A stretch of 64,000 nucleotides of DNA from Ascaris suum (taxonomy: Eukaryota > Nematoda > Chromadorea > Rhabditida > Ascarididae), in the NCBI GenBank assembly GCA_013433145.1, contig CM024186.1, positions 2,373,501 to 2,437,500 of the forward strand. Reading direction: 5' to 3'. This document shows, piece by piece, positions 14,145-26,752 of the stretch (position 1 is the stretch's first letter; each line of letters begins with the position of its first letter). Below the pieces are notes generated by a model that was not told the origin of the DNA, did not search any database, and saw only the letters and a program-made list of their open reading frames with translations. The position numbers were made by a program, and so were the translations under genes.

Positions 14145-14320
14145 GGAAAGTGGTGAAGGGTGATCTTTGGTCAACTGACCATACGGAAGGAAAGCTTATG
14201 AGAATGGGTCCTGACGACTGCTACCACTGCGACATGCCTCTTAATAGAGTCGGAAGGCCGGAAATGACTGCATCTTATTGCGCCACATGCAATACTTGTT
14301 TTTCGATGTGTACTGCTTAG
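14145..14320 (+). CDS. Possible terminal exon, Cys-rich
   Basis: After GTGAATGCAG, 57 codons run to a TAG. The product is KVVKGDLWSTDHTEGK, then DDCYHCDMPLNRVG and SYCATCNTCFSMC. Six Cys in CxxC-type spacing could bind metal or form disulfides. It lies directly 3' of the CA-rich repeat. No family recognised. Confidence 0.28.
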
Positions 14321-15024
14321 GAAGCATCGATATCGCTGTATCGCCTTAGTACTTCGTTCATCTAATTTGTAACCTCCTATTCTACATTTCTGTCATCTTC
14401 AGGCGGAAACTATTCGAATATTCCAGAAAACCCCAGGAAAAAATGCAGAGAATGTACAAAAATTTTTTGCTATTCGCTTGATATGCGTTCTCTTATGAAG
14501 GCTGACGGCATCAATGAACCAGGACTGTCAATAAGCTGGGGTGTCAATTAGTCAGGATGGCGTTTCGACTAAAAACGATGTTTCTGAGCAATTATATATC
14601 ACACAACTTTTAATTTTATCCGCTAAATGCGAGACAGTATATCACACAATGATTTCACAGGTTTTCATATGTAAAATTTAAAAAATGCATTTGAATATTA
14701 TAATAAACAAGAAATAATGCAAGGAAAAATTAACATGAGAATAAGAATAAGCATGAAGATTTGCAATATGCATGAAGAGATAAGTACAGCATTATTCTGC
14801 GTTTATGAGTGAAAATCATATTGGAGTCGTTGATGTCAATGATCAAATTAACACTTCGGTGTTATTAATCCCCTTCCCCTTTGCCTGCCTCCCTTTCCTC
14901 GAAAATATTGATTTTCCCGCCTTGAATACTTTGCTTAAAAAGTTGCTTTTGGGAACTTTCGAAATTACACAGCTAAATAGTATTGACACCCGAAAAAATT
15001 CGATCGAGATCTTTGAGGTCAATA

Positions 15025-15178
15025 TCACAGCTGAGAGAACAAATATTGTGTATGCGGCCGCAAAACCGCAGACTTCCAAGGCTCTTCCACCAAAATGCTT
15101 TCCTTGTTTTTACCTTTCTTTTTTTTAACATCGTTCTGTAAATTTCGTTTCTTTCTTCCCGTAGGATAAGAATTATTG
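15025..15178 (-). CDS. Possible terminal exon, Lys-rich, unrecognised
   Basis: After TTCCCCTAG, 50 sense codons run to a TGA. The product is basic (GRKKRNLQNDVKKKKGKNKE) and then SILVEEPWKSAVLRPHTQY. It needs two bases from an upstream exon, which excludes a simple join to 16281-16511. The gene it belongs to is not identified. Confidence 0.25.
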
Positions 15179-15952
15179 CTAGGGGAAGTAAAAATAGTAC
15201 GTAGCAATAAAATACACAAACTCCTTATACTGTACAAAAAAATTGAACTGATCGAAATGTATTTTTGTCATTTAAATCAAAAAATTACCCACATCAATTA
15301 CTATGAAGCAACAGTTTGAAAAATTCAGTTAACAAAATTTTTGCGAAGTTATTGACTGCACAACAATAGAACTGAGAATTGCCCACAATACAAACAAAAA
15401 ATCGCTAAAAACACACATGAAGAAAATGCAAAAAAGAGGAAAATAATCCCGAAAAATTGCAATAATAGTGAAAATTTTTGAAAACATTAAAAGAAATTTT
15501 TTTTCCTCTACTTTATACGTGAAAAATCCAAAAAAATATTTTTCTTATATAGCATCTGGTTTCAAATATTACGCAGTTCTTCTTCAATTCTCCACCTCAT
15601 CGAATTTATGGGATCTGAAGGGAATGATAATAAGGCAATTCACCTCTTATAATGCCTAAACATAAATAATCATTGATAATCATATGCTTTAGAGTTTTAA
15701 CAATTTTGGACGTCTTATTCAATCAACAAATTTCAAAAAAGTGGAATGCAAGAATTGGAATAAATTCCTCCTCCCTTCACCGAGGAGTTAGGAAGATTCG
15801 AATATCTTATCAGTGATTTTATATCAACAAATATTTCGGCCGCCTTACGAATTAAAAAATGCATTAATTATCATATTTTAAATACTCCACTACAATGACT
15901 GCTTATGAGCTTTATTTTTTTCACAAATGATCGCCATTAAAAACAATTGAAT

Positions 15953-16081
15953 TCAAAATTTCGTTTTGTTGGTATCGCAAGATTTTATTTTAACACTCGG
16001 TGTTGTATCGTAATCGGGTTCTGGATATTCCGGCTCGTCCAACGGCGATTTTTTTGACGAATCATCCGAACAATTCGACAA
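15953..16081 (-). CDS. Terminal exon of the unrecognised minus-strand gene
   Basis: Acceptor AGTTTTAG, 42 sense codons and a TGA. Phase 0 agrees with the preceding exon across a 199-nt intron. The product starts LSNCSDDSSKKSPLDEP and includes YPEPDYDTTPSVK. Confidence 0.55.
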   Translation of the reverse strand: MSNCSDDSSKKSPLDEPEYPEPDYDTTPSVKIKSCDTNKTKF

Positions 16082-18902
16082 CTAAAACTGTTGAATGCAT
16101 TACCTTTACATTAATGAGTAAGTACCAATAATTAAGAAAGTATGATAGAACGGTAATCCAGCTCTATTGGCCAGTATAATATTAAAATAATTTGGCAAGT
16201 GGAAAATTGCTTGAAATAGTGAAAAGCAAATAGTGAAATAAGTGAAATCCAAAGGCAACACTCTATGCGTAATTGTTTACCTGACTGCTAGTGTGAGATT
16301 CATCATCCGAAGAGCTGAGGCTGCTGCGTTGTCCTTGTCTGGGATACTCCAGTCGTTGCGTATCCGATGTGTTCGAACCTACGCGACTGCTTTCGGCATT
16401 GTTCTCTTTCGCTGGCTCAATTGGGCCCCAACATGCATCGGCCAACGCAGGCCTTCGAGGACCACTTGGCTTTATTTGGATGCCGTATTGTGCGCCTTCA
16501 CGGCGAATGCTCTATAAATGCCCGTTCTCATACGATTGGTCCTACATGCTTCTTATTGTAATTAGGAAGCAAAAACCCTAAATCCTATAAGGAACGTATG
16601 TGAAATAATAGAAATAAGGAAATAAAATATGCTTCTAAGGAGTTAAACGCGATTTAAACTTTCAATATCTCTCAATTCTTCAAATCCTACAAAGTCCTTA
16701 AAAGCAAGAAAATCCTTCAGAAATTATCCCATACAAGTGGTAATTTATAAAAAGTTGCCTGCTTCAAGCCATTACTTTTTGCTTTGCTTGCAAACTTCAA
16801 CGAAACGTGACTAGCTCATATGCACGTGAGATGGAAATGACTGAAGAAAACGTTTCATTAGAAGATATAGTGATTTAAAAAATGCGCAGCAATGAGCGCA
16901 TCGCACAAGGTTACATGCCACAGACTATTAGTCAGATGTAAATAAAGATGGATTGATGGGAGGCAAAGAAGGTCATACTTCATGATCTAGATGAACTACT
17001 GGAGATCGTACTAGAACTTTTGTTTTTTTTTTGTGCAAAAGTACTTTGCAAAAACGCATTGCAATGATGTCTATCCGTGCGAATACGTCTGTGTATGTGT
17101 ATGCTTTGGCAGAGAATTTCAACTTGGAATCTAAGCAAAACTAGAGTTATAAAATTCAGTCAATAAAACTGTGCACTTTAGAATAATTTCATCTGTTCAC
17201 CTTGAACAATTTAAGTTGAAAGAAGATAATAATATTCAAAAATGCGCTCATATATTTTTCAACAGGAGGATTTCCATCATTACGTCAGCCCAGATATTAA
17301 AAAATAAATTTTCTATTAGCTTTTTTTCTTCCAATTGGGTGAAACTTTTGAGATTTCCCAATTAGACTAAACGAATATTTTCGATTAAGAGGAAAATAGC
17401 GTTTTTGTGGTACTTCATTGCAATTCGCTCGATGTTGAAATTTAAAAATTTACAGCGATATTTTCAGTGATAGAAATTAAAACCGCTGATAGGATTAATA
17501 AAATGCAAAAAGTCGATATTATCAGTAAAAAATAACGAGAGGAGAATCTTGTTCGCAGTTGATGGATTCAATATTTCGATGCCACTTTTGTCGTATACCG
17601 CATAAAGTGATTGTATCACTTAGCGACTTTAATGAACGCTATGCGCATCTGGTTCATGGGTTATTTCAAGGTCGAAAAATTATATAAACTTGACTGGAAA
17701 CTGATGAACCTTCAGCGCATTTTACTAGCAGTTTTCTTCGAGTTGGAAAAGTGTATAAGTATGGATTCGAGGGAATTTGGATTAACCGGAAGATATATAA
17801 TCGTATGTAAGAGAAAGGGATATATAAGCGTGATATTTTTTGTGCAGATGGCAATAACTTTCTGTGTCTGACTGCTTTAGAAGCTTTCAGGTGTTAACAT
17901 ACTCGTCGCAAAGCCTTCTCGTATCAATGAACTTACTAAGGTGGAACAAGCAGCTGACTGCAGACGAAAGAGGCTTTTATTACTCTGTAAACTTCACGCT
18001 TGAGATAATAAGTAATGTATTAATAAAACGATCGTAAAATTAGGGAAAATGTGGAAAGAGTGTTATCATATTTGTTGAAGTAGGAAAGAAATATGAACGA
18101 ATGGTCAAATTTATAAAATGCCATCTATAACTGTATTGCGTTCTACAACGCAAAAGAGCAATTCCTATTATATGAGGTTACACGCAACTCAGTGGTAAGA
18201 ATTGAAAAAGAAATGAAAAAGGTTCCTCACGTAGGCAAAAAAGGGAAACTCCCTTATATAGCCAAGAGAGGGGAACTCGGTCAAATAGACAAAAAAGAGG
18301 AAATCAGTTAAATGGCCAAAAAAGTGCTCAGCTCTAAATATGCCAAAGCAACTATGAAGATGACGCTTTGTGATAAGCAAGAATTTAATTCTTCAGGTAA
18401 TCTTCTTTACCGGTCCGATTATGAGTTTCCGTCCATTTGTGGCCAACATTTCCACTCTCCAACATAGAGCACAATTAAGTGTTTAGCAAAACTGCAAAAC
18501 TTTCCTTTGAAGCGTGGAAAAATTCTCTCCGGATAACGTCACTTCTAAATGGTCATTATATCTTCTTCGGGCTAAGCAAAGAGGAACGGCAACGATTAGA
18601 AAATATCGTTGCAGTGACCTATGTAGGAAGATATTCTTCTTAAATTAAAACCACTCTACAAAATATGATCGATATTTAAAGAATACTAAAAATTATTTCG
18701 AGTTATACAACAAAAATATCAACCGCACCGATTTAGGTACAACTGGCTCAAACTTTTAAAGCCTTTGAAAAACAAGCCTACTTTGTAGAATCCGAGACGA
18801 CCTCGAGTTGGGATGAACTGTAAACCGGAAATGTGTGGCCGAGGAATTTCGAGTGGACGCAAATTGCACAGAGTATCACGTACGGCAGTCATGGCGCAAC
18901 GG
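15953..18902 (-). CDS. 3' part of an unrecognised gene with Ser-rich acidic tail
   Basis: Three exons join in phase: 18782-18902, 16281-16511 and 15953-16081. The product tail runs from a basic region (IPTRGRLGFYK, REGAQYGIQIKPSGPRRP) through a Ser/Asp-rich stretch (SSLSSSDDESHTSSQ) to DEPEYPEPDYDTTP and a basic end. It is low in hydrophobics, with no membrane segment. The YPEPDYD motif could be a tyrosine-phosphorylation or SH2/SH3 docking site, which is inference. The 5' end is not identified; the first listed exon may itself hold the start (ATG at 18928) or be internal. Confidence 0.5.
16281..16511 (-). CDS. Exon of the unrecognised minus-strand gene
   Basis: Seventy-seven codons between an ATTTATAG acceptor and a CAG/GTAAAC donor, phase 0 at both ends. 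G+C is clearly above the surroundings. The product begins SIRREGAQYGIQIKPSGPRR, has a single Cys and Trp, and then becomes rich in Ser, Asp, Asn and Gln. Confidence 0.6.
18215..18325. repeat. Degenerate 27-28-bp tandem repeat, about four copies
   Basis: Units share AACTC..TNATATAGCCAA and end in AAAAAAG(A)GG; an A-rich minisatellite. Confidence 0.6.
18782..18902 (-). CDS. Probable upstream exon of the unrecognised minus-strand gene
   Basis: Follows AATTACAG and ends at AAA/GTAGGC in phase 0, which fits the exon at 16511. The product contains AVRDTLCNLRPLEIPRPHIS and FIPTRGRLGFYK. The same frame runs up to an ATG at 18928, so this may instead be the first coding exon with nine more codons. 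Confidence 0.4.
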
Positions 18903-20928
18903 CTGTAATTTAGTTCGATATCAGTCATATGCCGAACAACAAAGAAATTTTACTAATAGTGACCAATCACAAAATTGACCATTCAAATCAAATTCTTTAA
19001 ATAATGATCAATAATATTAGATGATAAGCAATTCTCTTGACAATTACTAATGAAGAAGAAATCGTATTTCTTTGAACAGAAAACAGTTTTGACCAAAGAC
19101 CCATAGCTTCCTATTCAAGAAACTACTGTAATTTGTTAGATTTATTCACAAACAGAATGGACATGAACTGCATAAACACAGCAATTATATGCAAGGAGCG
19201 CTGCGAGTGGACACCCGGCTACATCATCCGGACACAACAACGAGGCATTCACTTGTTCAATACCCCCCATCGTTCCCTTAGCGAATAGGGACAACTCATT
19301 TAGCGAGTCCACTCAAGGTCAGCACTCCGTACATCTTCACCCACATTACAAACAACAAACAATTGGATTAGAACAGCTGCTTTCCATCAGTTGCACTTGA
19401 ATCTTATAAGCATTCTCAAAGAAAAGTTTTACAACAGTTATGGTAATGCACATTTCCGAAATGAATTAATAATACTTTTCAACACTGGCTCAATCATATA
19501 TTAATTTGGTAATTAAATTCTATCAAGTTATCAATTGAATTCCGATTAATTAAATTCGATTCTATCCTTAGCGTACTTTTGAATTTCGCTGAGATCGATA
19601 AATTTCACACATATATTAGAAAGCGAAAATATCACTCGTCCATCGATATCAACAAGAGTAAAATTTTTAACAGCGTTTTATCAAGTAATAAGGAAAAATA
19701 TCCACAAATTTATCAATTACTAGTTTAAAAGTAAATAAAAAATTCAATGATCATATGGAATTAGTAATCCTCTACAAATAAGTATAATAAATCAGATAAA
19801 TGCAACACAAAAATCAAAGATTAATATTGTTATAATAACGTATTATTGATATGAATAATGAAAAATATGTTCAGTTTGTCATTATAATCGCAAATATTTA
19901 CGAATCAAATAGTCATAAATTTTTCTGAGAAATTAAAAAATTCAATAGAGAGTAAAAATGTTATAATTTTATAAGTTATTCAATTTTTTTTAAAAAAATT
20001 TTATTCAATTTCATTCTCTCTTTTTCTTCAAAGAATTTTTTATTATTATACTCAAAAATTTTTCGAGCGAGTTGAGAGGAAAAAAGAAACTCCTTCGAAA
20101 TATTCTTTGTTGTGCAATGAAGTCAACAAACTTGAAAATGGACTACACTAAATAAAAAGTGCATTGGAAAAAAAAACCCCCAACAACCAGAAAACGGCGA
20201 TAATATCATTAATTTTATTGATCGAAAACAAGTGTAAAAAAAATTTTTTTTTTGTTGAAAAAATTTCGCGTTAAAAATTTCACTCTCATGAAATTTAAAA
20301 GCAATCATATGATAAACGAAAAAAAAAAACTCGATAAGTCGACAAAATCGATGAAAGAACTCAAAAATAGAGCAACGAACATAACATTTGATGAGTTCTT
20401 AAATTAGAGAGATTTTTAAGCTAAGCGAATAAATACCATCATGTTCCACAGATGAATAGACCAAAAAAACAAATTTGGCAGTAAATTCGGTAAAAGCAAA
20501 TAGTTAACTAAATGAGTATAATATGCTCGATAAATAAAGAATTATAATATAACAAATACCTAAATAAAACGAACCGATCAAATAGTAAAGAAATAAACGA
20601 ATAATTTTGAATGAATGTTTAAATATTTCGAATTAATGAATTGAAATTAATTGATAGTTAGATCTGTTGTGTTAAATTAAAAAAAAATAACTTTTGAAGA
20701 AAATGAAACGACAAATTAATCAATAAATAGAATATAAAAATATGAAAAAGACAAAATTTATGAGAAAATTTTTGGAAAAAATCCAAAAATTTTCCCACAT
20801 TTATAACTTATCGAGTGAGGTATCCAAGTAAGGAAAATTTTGCGCTAAAAGCCCAGTGTTGATGAGAATGCCTAACAAAGAGACTATGTTGACCACAGTG
20901 TCCTACCATCTAACCAGCTGTCAACGTA

Positions 20929-21222
20929 ATGGATCCATCCAAAATGGCCACTCATCTTAACATGTTGTATGGATTATGCGAACGCTGCTTATGGTCGCCT
21001 AACATTTCTTTCTATCGCATTTCTGGTGGCGTTTCCAAGATGTCATTTCGGTTGCTTGTTCGTTATCGATCTACATCATCAAAAAAAAAATCAGCGATCA
21101 AGAGGTATCTGATTGAAAATGCTGGTCACAAAGAAATGACCACTACGGTGACCGTTACGATTTCAATGTGCACTCATTACGAAACTGTTCAAATAAATAA
21201 CAAAAACACTCGAAAAAGGTAA
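20929..21222 (+). CDS. ORF or first exon, 97 codons, unrecognised
   Basis: ATG to TAA with mixed, coding-like codons; the product starts MDPSKMATHLNMLYGLCERC and is basic at the C-terminus. A donor AAAAAG/GTAAAC lies at the very end, so it may be a first exon. Frames this long are expected a few times by chance here. Confidence 0.28.
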   Translation: MDPSKMATHLNMLYGLCERCLWSPNISFYRISGGVSKMSFRLLVRYRSTSSKKKSAIKRYLIENAGHKEMTTTVTVTISMCTHYETVQINNKNTRKR

Positions 21223-21611
21223 ACAAACGAGCACCTATATTAGAAGAACTTATATTAGGAATCAGCTTGAGCAACTGAAGATTCCATTTGCATGCAGAAT
21301 AGATTTCAGTGATACACAAATAAGGCATATGCTGTCAGTAAAATTGAGATATTTTTGACGATTTCTCACGTCAACCAAAGATGCATAATATGTTGATGAG
21401 CACGAATAAACGCATAAACAAGATGTGGACTGTGATACGATACGTCGTGCTGCCGCATAAATTCTTATATTCCTTTGAATGCAATGAAAATTTCAGTGCT
21501 CAGGGGGGAATTTTTCTGAGATTAAAATTTTCCTCTATTTATTTTTGTTTTTCTCTGAACTTCTCTGCTTCCCGCATTTCCATCACTCTTCAGCTTCGTC
21601 AACAGTTGTAA

Positions 21612-24600
21612 CTTAGCTCTGTAACTCTGACCTATATTCTCTCAAAAATTAGCTACGCCAATATGCAAAGTTCCACTTGAACAAAGATAAATTATTTTGT
21701 TAATTATGTCATTCATGATCATCTGTGGCTGAAACGTAGGGCTATTTTAGAATATTGTTGCATCCAACCGATAAGCTTTGTAACACGTAACGTCAATAAT
21801 AGAAAATGATATGCTTAGGCTTCGAACATCGTTTAATTGACAGCCTCCTAATATTAATATAGAGCATTCACTGACAGCTGCAATTGTCTTTCGATAAGCG
21901 CTGATATAAAGCATATTCACGGCGTCGATGCCAATATAGAGGCAAACTAATTAGAAGAACCGAACCTGATACTCGTTCATGTGACAGACCAATGTGTTGG
22001 CACACCTCTATGGATTCACTGAGCATCAAAACAAAATGAACATTTATAGAGTAACTTTAGTGTTCACTTTGGATATTAAATAAGAAAGCTGGAAAAAAAT
22101 TTTGTCTCGAGACATCAGCACAAGCAAAACAAAAATAACTCAATTTTGCTCGTGTCATCAATAAACTATAAACATATAAACGAGAATCTTCGATGAAAAC
22201 AAATGCAGAAGAAAGCTCCGATTCACATTCTCAATCCTTACAATGCATTTATTCTCAATAAATATCACAGCTTTCATAATTTATCAATAAATGCCATTCT
22301 ATTTGCTTCACCGAAAACACAAACGATGAACGTACAGATCATTGAGGTCTTCTTGATCACGATTATTGCAGCACTAATTTGATCAATTTCAGATGGCAGA
22401 CTGGGTGTCCATAGCAGTTCACTTTGTAATGCAAACATCATCACATCAACGCTGTGTGAATGAGTGAATTCGACGCATTAGGCCAACTCTACAGCGTATA
22501 GCGTTCTCTATTTGCACAAGAAGTAGGATCGAAAAATCGACAACTCAACCTTTTGAAAAACCATAGCGTACAGCCATATATGTGTCATCGCATAGTGCAG
22601 CTTATTTAACAACTTGGCTTATTTTATAGCTGTTCAATAGAATAGTTCAACTTATAGACATAGTATAGCACTATAATATTAATCGTTCATTATGAATACG
22701 ACTACAAATGCATAACATTATATTGAAAAATGATGAATTAATTTATTATGCAAATTTTTTAAACATTTTTGCTACTATACGATAAAAGAAATGATAAAAG
22801 CAATACGGCCTTATCATGATGTAGCCATAAGAGCGAATCCGTTCCGTTTTATTCCATTCACTGTAGACTGCAAACAACCACTATTGTGTCTCAATAATAT
22901 GCGATCATAAATTCGCATAGCAACCATCAGTTTAGATTACCACTCAGGTTTAAAACGCCGTCCGGAAATAGTGCTGGAAATACTACAACAATAAATTTAC
23001 GTATTGATGGAATTTCTTGCATATTTAAAAGCGATGACGTAGCATAAAATCAAAGCGAAAAACGGTGATTTGACCTTTTCGATGATATATTAGTGATACT
23101 AGGTACTTAACGAAATCAAGAAATTAAACTCCTCGGAAAATTCAGTTAATTAATTGCTTTTCTATTCCCCCATTCTAATCTCACTGTTTATGACCACAAA
23201 GCAGAGGAAGTATAGGCTGATATTACTATGTGAATCATGTATGTTTGTATTTGAATTTCATAAAAATTTGCAAACAAGCAGGAATTTTATGCAAATCAGG
23301 AGCAGCATATTGGATGCATCAGCAAAATGCTGAAAAATGTCGAAGTTTATCAAACGCTTTATGTTGACAATGAATAATACATACAACCTACTGATTGCAT
23401 ACATACTATTAGAAATCGAATTTATTTTCATAGAGAATTTGTATTTGAGATTTGAGGTATCAGTTTGTAGTAGGATTATTTAGTGCACTCACGAATTACT
23501 GGGGACGTATCATGGGGGGGGGGGGGGGGCGATGAAGCGATACAGTTGGAATTGATGCATGAAAGATAAATTGGAGGAATTATTGGCAGGATATGTGTTG
23601 TTAGGGAGTGTACTGCTTTTATGTCTATCACAGAGCTCATTACACAGATGGATGGATACATATTAGGCACACACTCAATATAACGTGCTATCAAAAAAAA
23701 AAAAAACAAAAAACAAAAAACAAAAGGAAACAAATTTGTAGACTGTAAAAGTACATTAAATCTATACGTTAAACCTCTCACTAGTTAAACGCGCTTCATT
23801 ATTGATTCAGAAGGGTGCATTGTGAAAATCAACGAAGAACTAATAACCATCTAAGGATGAATTGGACCACTGGAACGGAATGGAGTCCGAATCTGATAAC
23901 TTTTGCCTTCTGGCATTCACCTTAACCAACTGCACCGCTGCTACTGCGTCGATTGGAATTATTTACTGCTTTAACTAAACAAAGTTTAAGCCTTCTAGGT
24001 GTAAGCAAGGACGACATTGACTTTAGCATAAATTAATATATTTATTACTAGATGAGACCCAGCATGTCTCGGACATCCTTTCACACTTACGGGTTACTGT
24101 CAGAAACTATGCGGACATTCGGAGATGAAACTTACAAACATTTGTCAAACATCAAAAAAAAAAAAAATTGAATCATTAATTGAACCGTCCTAATGCGTGG
24201 ACGAAAAAGTACTGCTGAATTTCTAAAAGTACAGTAATTTCTCCGGCAACATGTTAATGAAGCTGATAGTAGTAGTAGTGTGCTTGTAAGATTGTAGGCA
24301 TAATGAACGTTTATAAAACACTATTACCTTTATCCTCCTTTATATTGTCGGTTTTTTCAGCTCATCTCTGATCTCAGCGCGCTTAATTTGTAATAACCCA
24401 CATCGAATCAATAAATCGATGCAGAGGAAAGCAATTTTTCTTGTCGCTTATAGATAAATTACGAAATGTTCAAAAAATCAATTGATGCGCATTGAACGCA
24501 ATAAATACGATCGTGAAGAAATAAACAAAAAACGATAATAAACTTAAGCAGCAACTAAACTGAAAAATTGCTTCCAGAAATGAACGAATGCGGGAAGCAT

Positions 24601-25440
24601 TTAAAGCCTTCAATGATTTCAATCCAGAAATTCCAACACGTTATCAGGCTGACCGGTTTCATAATTTATAAATAGATAATAAAACAATAAGCAGTGCTGA
24701 TGCATTCATGCGTCAGATAAGATAATCCAATCATACAAGCATTTCATCAAGTGATTTTATTCTGCACATATTTTGCAATTCGATTGGTAGGAAATATGAT
24801 CTAAATGATTGTAAAAAGGGAGGAAATTTTGATGCACAAACTCCTTTCATACTTGAGGTGAAATGCTTGTATGAATTAAACTGACAGGTTGAAGATTCGT
24901 AGAGATGCTCACTTATAAGATATGCCCAAAAAACTCTACAATTAATCCTTCATTGGCTTTCGAAATGAATCGTATGCGTACCTCCAATTGTACACACACA
25001 ACATCGCTAAGATGCTCAATTTAAAAAAAAAAATCAGAAGAAAGTAGACGAATGTGCTGAGTTCATCAACACACCAAATTCGACGTACGATGAATAATAT
25101 AATACGACTGCTCTAGAGAATGAGAATGAAGATGACATAAAAATGGAAAATTTTTACGAGACAAATAGAAAAATGCTGAATTAAAAGAATGAACTTGTGG
25201 AAAAAACTTGAACAAATGCAGACAACCGCACTCCAACATAACGGCAATGTGGGAGGATCGTGTCAAAAGAAATTTTCACTGTGGTCGAGCAATTGATGCA
25301 ATGTCGTATTAAAGATGACGTATCTTTAGGAAAGTAGAGAAGCCAATTTCGTGAGCACCACTTCAAATAACGCTCGAACTTCATACAAGGTCAAGTAGTT
25401 TGACACGCCTAAATCAAGGCATGAGTGCTCGTAGTGCCTC
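21612..25440. other. Stretch without a supported gene
   Basis: Mixed A/T-rich sequence with a poly(G) run and an A-rich CAAAAAA run near 23690-23730. No phase-consistent exon pair seen. Confidence 0.45.
23514..23529. repeat. Poly(G) run, 16 bp
   Basis: Unbroken G run in A/T-rich sequence. Two other G runs are at 40819-40830 and 42685-42699. Confidence 0.95.
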
Positions 25441-25448
25441 TTCGACTT

Positions 25449-25700
25449 TTATTGATCGGTAGATGCGGTCCTTAGGACAATCTGCACAGAGTTGCTAGTG
25501 AATTTTACTATAGAATTCTCTAACTGTAGAGAGGCATAGAGACTTTCGGTACCAAATAATTTTGGAAATGATCTTCTGAAATCGTTGCAATATCTGTAAC
25601 AGCTCGCTCCAACTTCAATACTCGAGGTTCTCGTCATCAAAAAATGGGAAGTATAAAAGTTGCCAAAAATGAACGCTACCGCTCTGTCATAAAACGACAT
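25449..25700 (-). CDS. ORF, 83 codons, possible secreted or membrane protein
   Basis: ATG to TAA. The frame continues upstream to TTCTCGCAG with a hydrophobic lead-in (IFLLVLLMSF), so it may be the final exon of a longer gene. The stop codon overlaps AATAAA, a polyadenylation signal. The product includes RRSFPKLFGTESLYASLQLE. Confidence 0.3.
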   Translation of the reverse strand: MSFYDRAVAFIFGNFYTSHFLMTRTSSIEVGASCYRYCNDFRRSFPKLFGTESLYASLQLENSIVKFTSNSVQIVLRTASTDQ

Positions 25701-25977
25701 CAGTAGGACGAGGAGGAAGATCTGCGAGAACTAAGCATTCTTTCTCATTGCCAACAATGGGCTTTTATATCTACAGTGTTGCTATTTTTGCATACAATAT
25801 TGCCCTTTTCTTTCAGTTTTTTGTGCTGTAAAAGTTTTTCGCTTCCGAAATCCTTGCACCTGTTTATTAGGAAAACGTCTCTTATGAATGTCCTTCTTTT
25901 ATTTATTTAAAAACCTTCTAAGAAACACAAAATGATGCTGAGAGAAAATGAGCGATACACAAATTACGCTCTAGCTC

Positions 25978-25985
25978 TATATAAG
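25978..25985 (+). promoter_or_regulatory. TATA-like box
   Basis: TATATAAG followed by TGGTTGATG; the nearest plus-strand candidate frame starts at 26453. Confidence 0.18.
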
Positions 25986-26452
25986 TGGTTGATGAAAAAA
26001 GAATAAGAGTCGAATAAGCACGTAAAAGAGATAGTGAAGAAGGAGTGAAGAGAATATTAAAAGAAGAAAATAGAAGTGAAATAAAACATTTAATGGCAGT
26101 GAAATGGTTGAGAGGATTCTATTCATAGAAGACAATATGAAAAAGAACATTTGTGAACGTAGCGGCAAGAAATCTATTTTATGATTCATTTATGTCGTTG
26201 AAAAACAATGCATTGAGAGCGTGAATAATAAATGAGACAAGAAAATTAACCAAACGAACATCTCAATAAAGTTGTCTTTAAATAAAAATAAAAAAAAATA
26301 TGAGCAGAGAATTTTCGATTTTTTTTAAAACGAAAAACCTTCAATTTCAAAAGAATAAGAAGATGGAAAAGAATAATGTAGATAATGCTTTAAAAAAAGA
26401 AAAATTTAGGTTCTAATCGTTATACTCATCGAGCTAATAGAGGCGTAACCGA

Positions 26453-26752
26453 ATGAAAGAGTCAAAGAGCGATTCACTTCCATTTGCACAAAACAAGCAC
26501 CGAAGATGTGTTGACAGTAAAAAGTCAAGTGCATTGAACGATGTTGAAGTTGAGGCAATACTCATCTTAAGCAATGCCTCATCGACTGATTCTTTTCAAT
26601 TTCAAAATTTCCCCTCTATAAGTGGGAAATTATTTTTCAGATTTGTTCGTAAATTAATAAAAAAATCACTAGACTTGTATATTTCCAAAAAAAAACATGA
26701 AAACTATAAACAAAGCGCCTTAGGCATTTTTATGACACTGTGCCCTATTTAG
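26453..26752 (+). CDS. ORF, 99 codons, unrecognised
   Basis: ATG to TAG. The first 60 residues look coding-like (MKESKSDSLPFAQNKHRRCV, ALNDVEVEAILILSNASSTD). The rest is Lys/Phe-rich and may be translated non-coding sequence. A TATATAAG box lies 470 nt upstream (25978). Confidence 0.22.
   Translation: MKESKSDSLPFAQNKHRRCVDSKKSSALNDVEVEAILILSNASSTDSFQFQNFPSISGKLFFRFVRKLIKKSLDLYISKKKHENYKQSALGIFMTLCPI

Noticed and set aside
13649..14174. THTHTH and CVCVC open frames of 134-147 codons
   Set aside because: Translations of the CA-rich repeat in several frames and both strands at once.
16744..16878. Short plus-strand frame ending EMEMTEENVSLEDIVI
   Set aside because: Only 44 codons with no start near its 5' end and no splice support.
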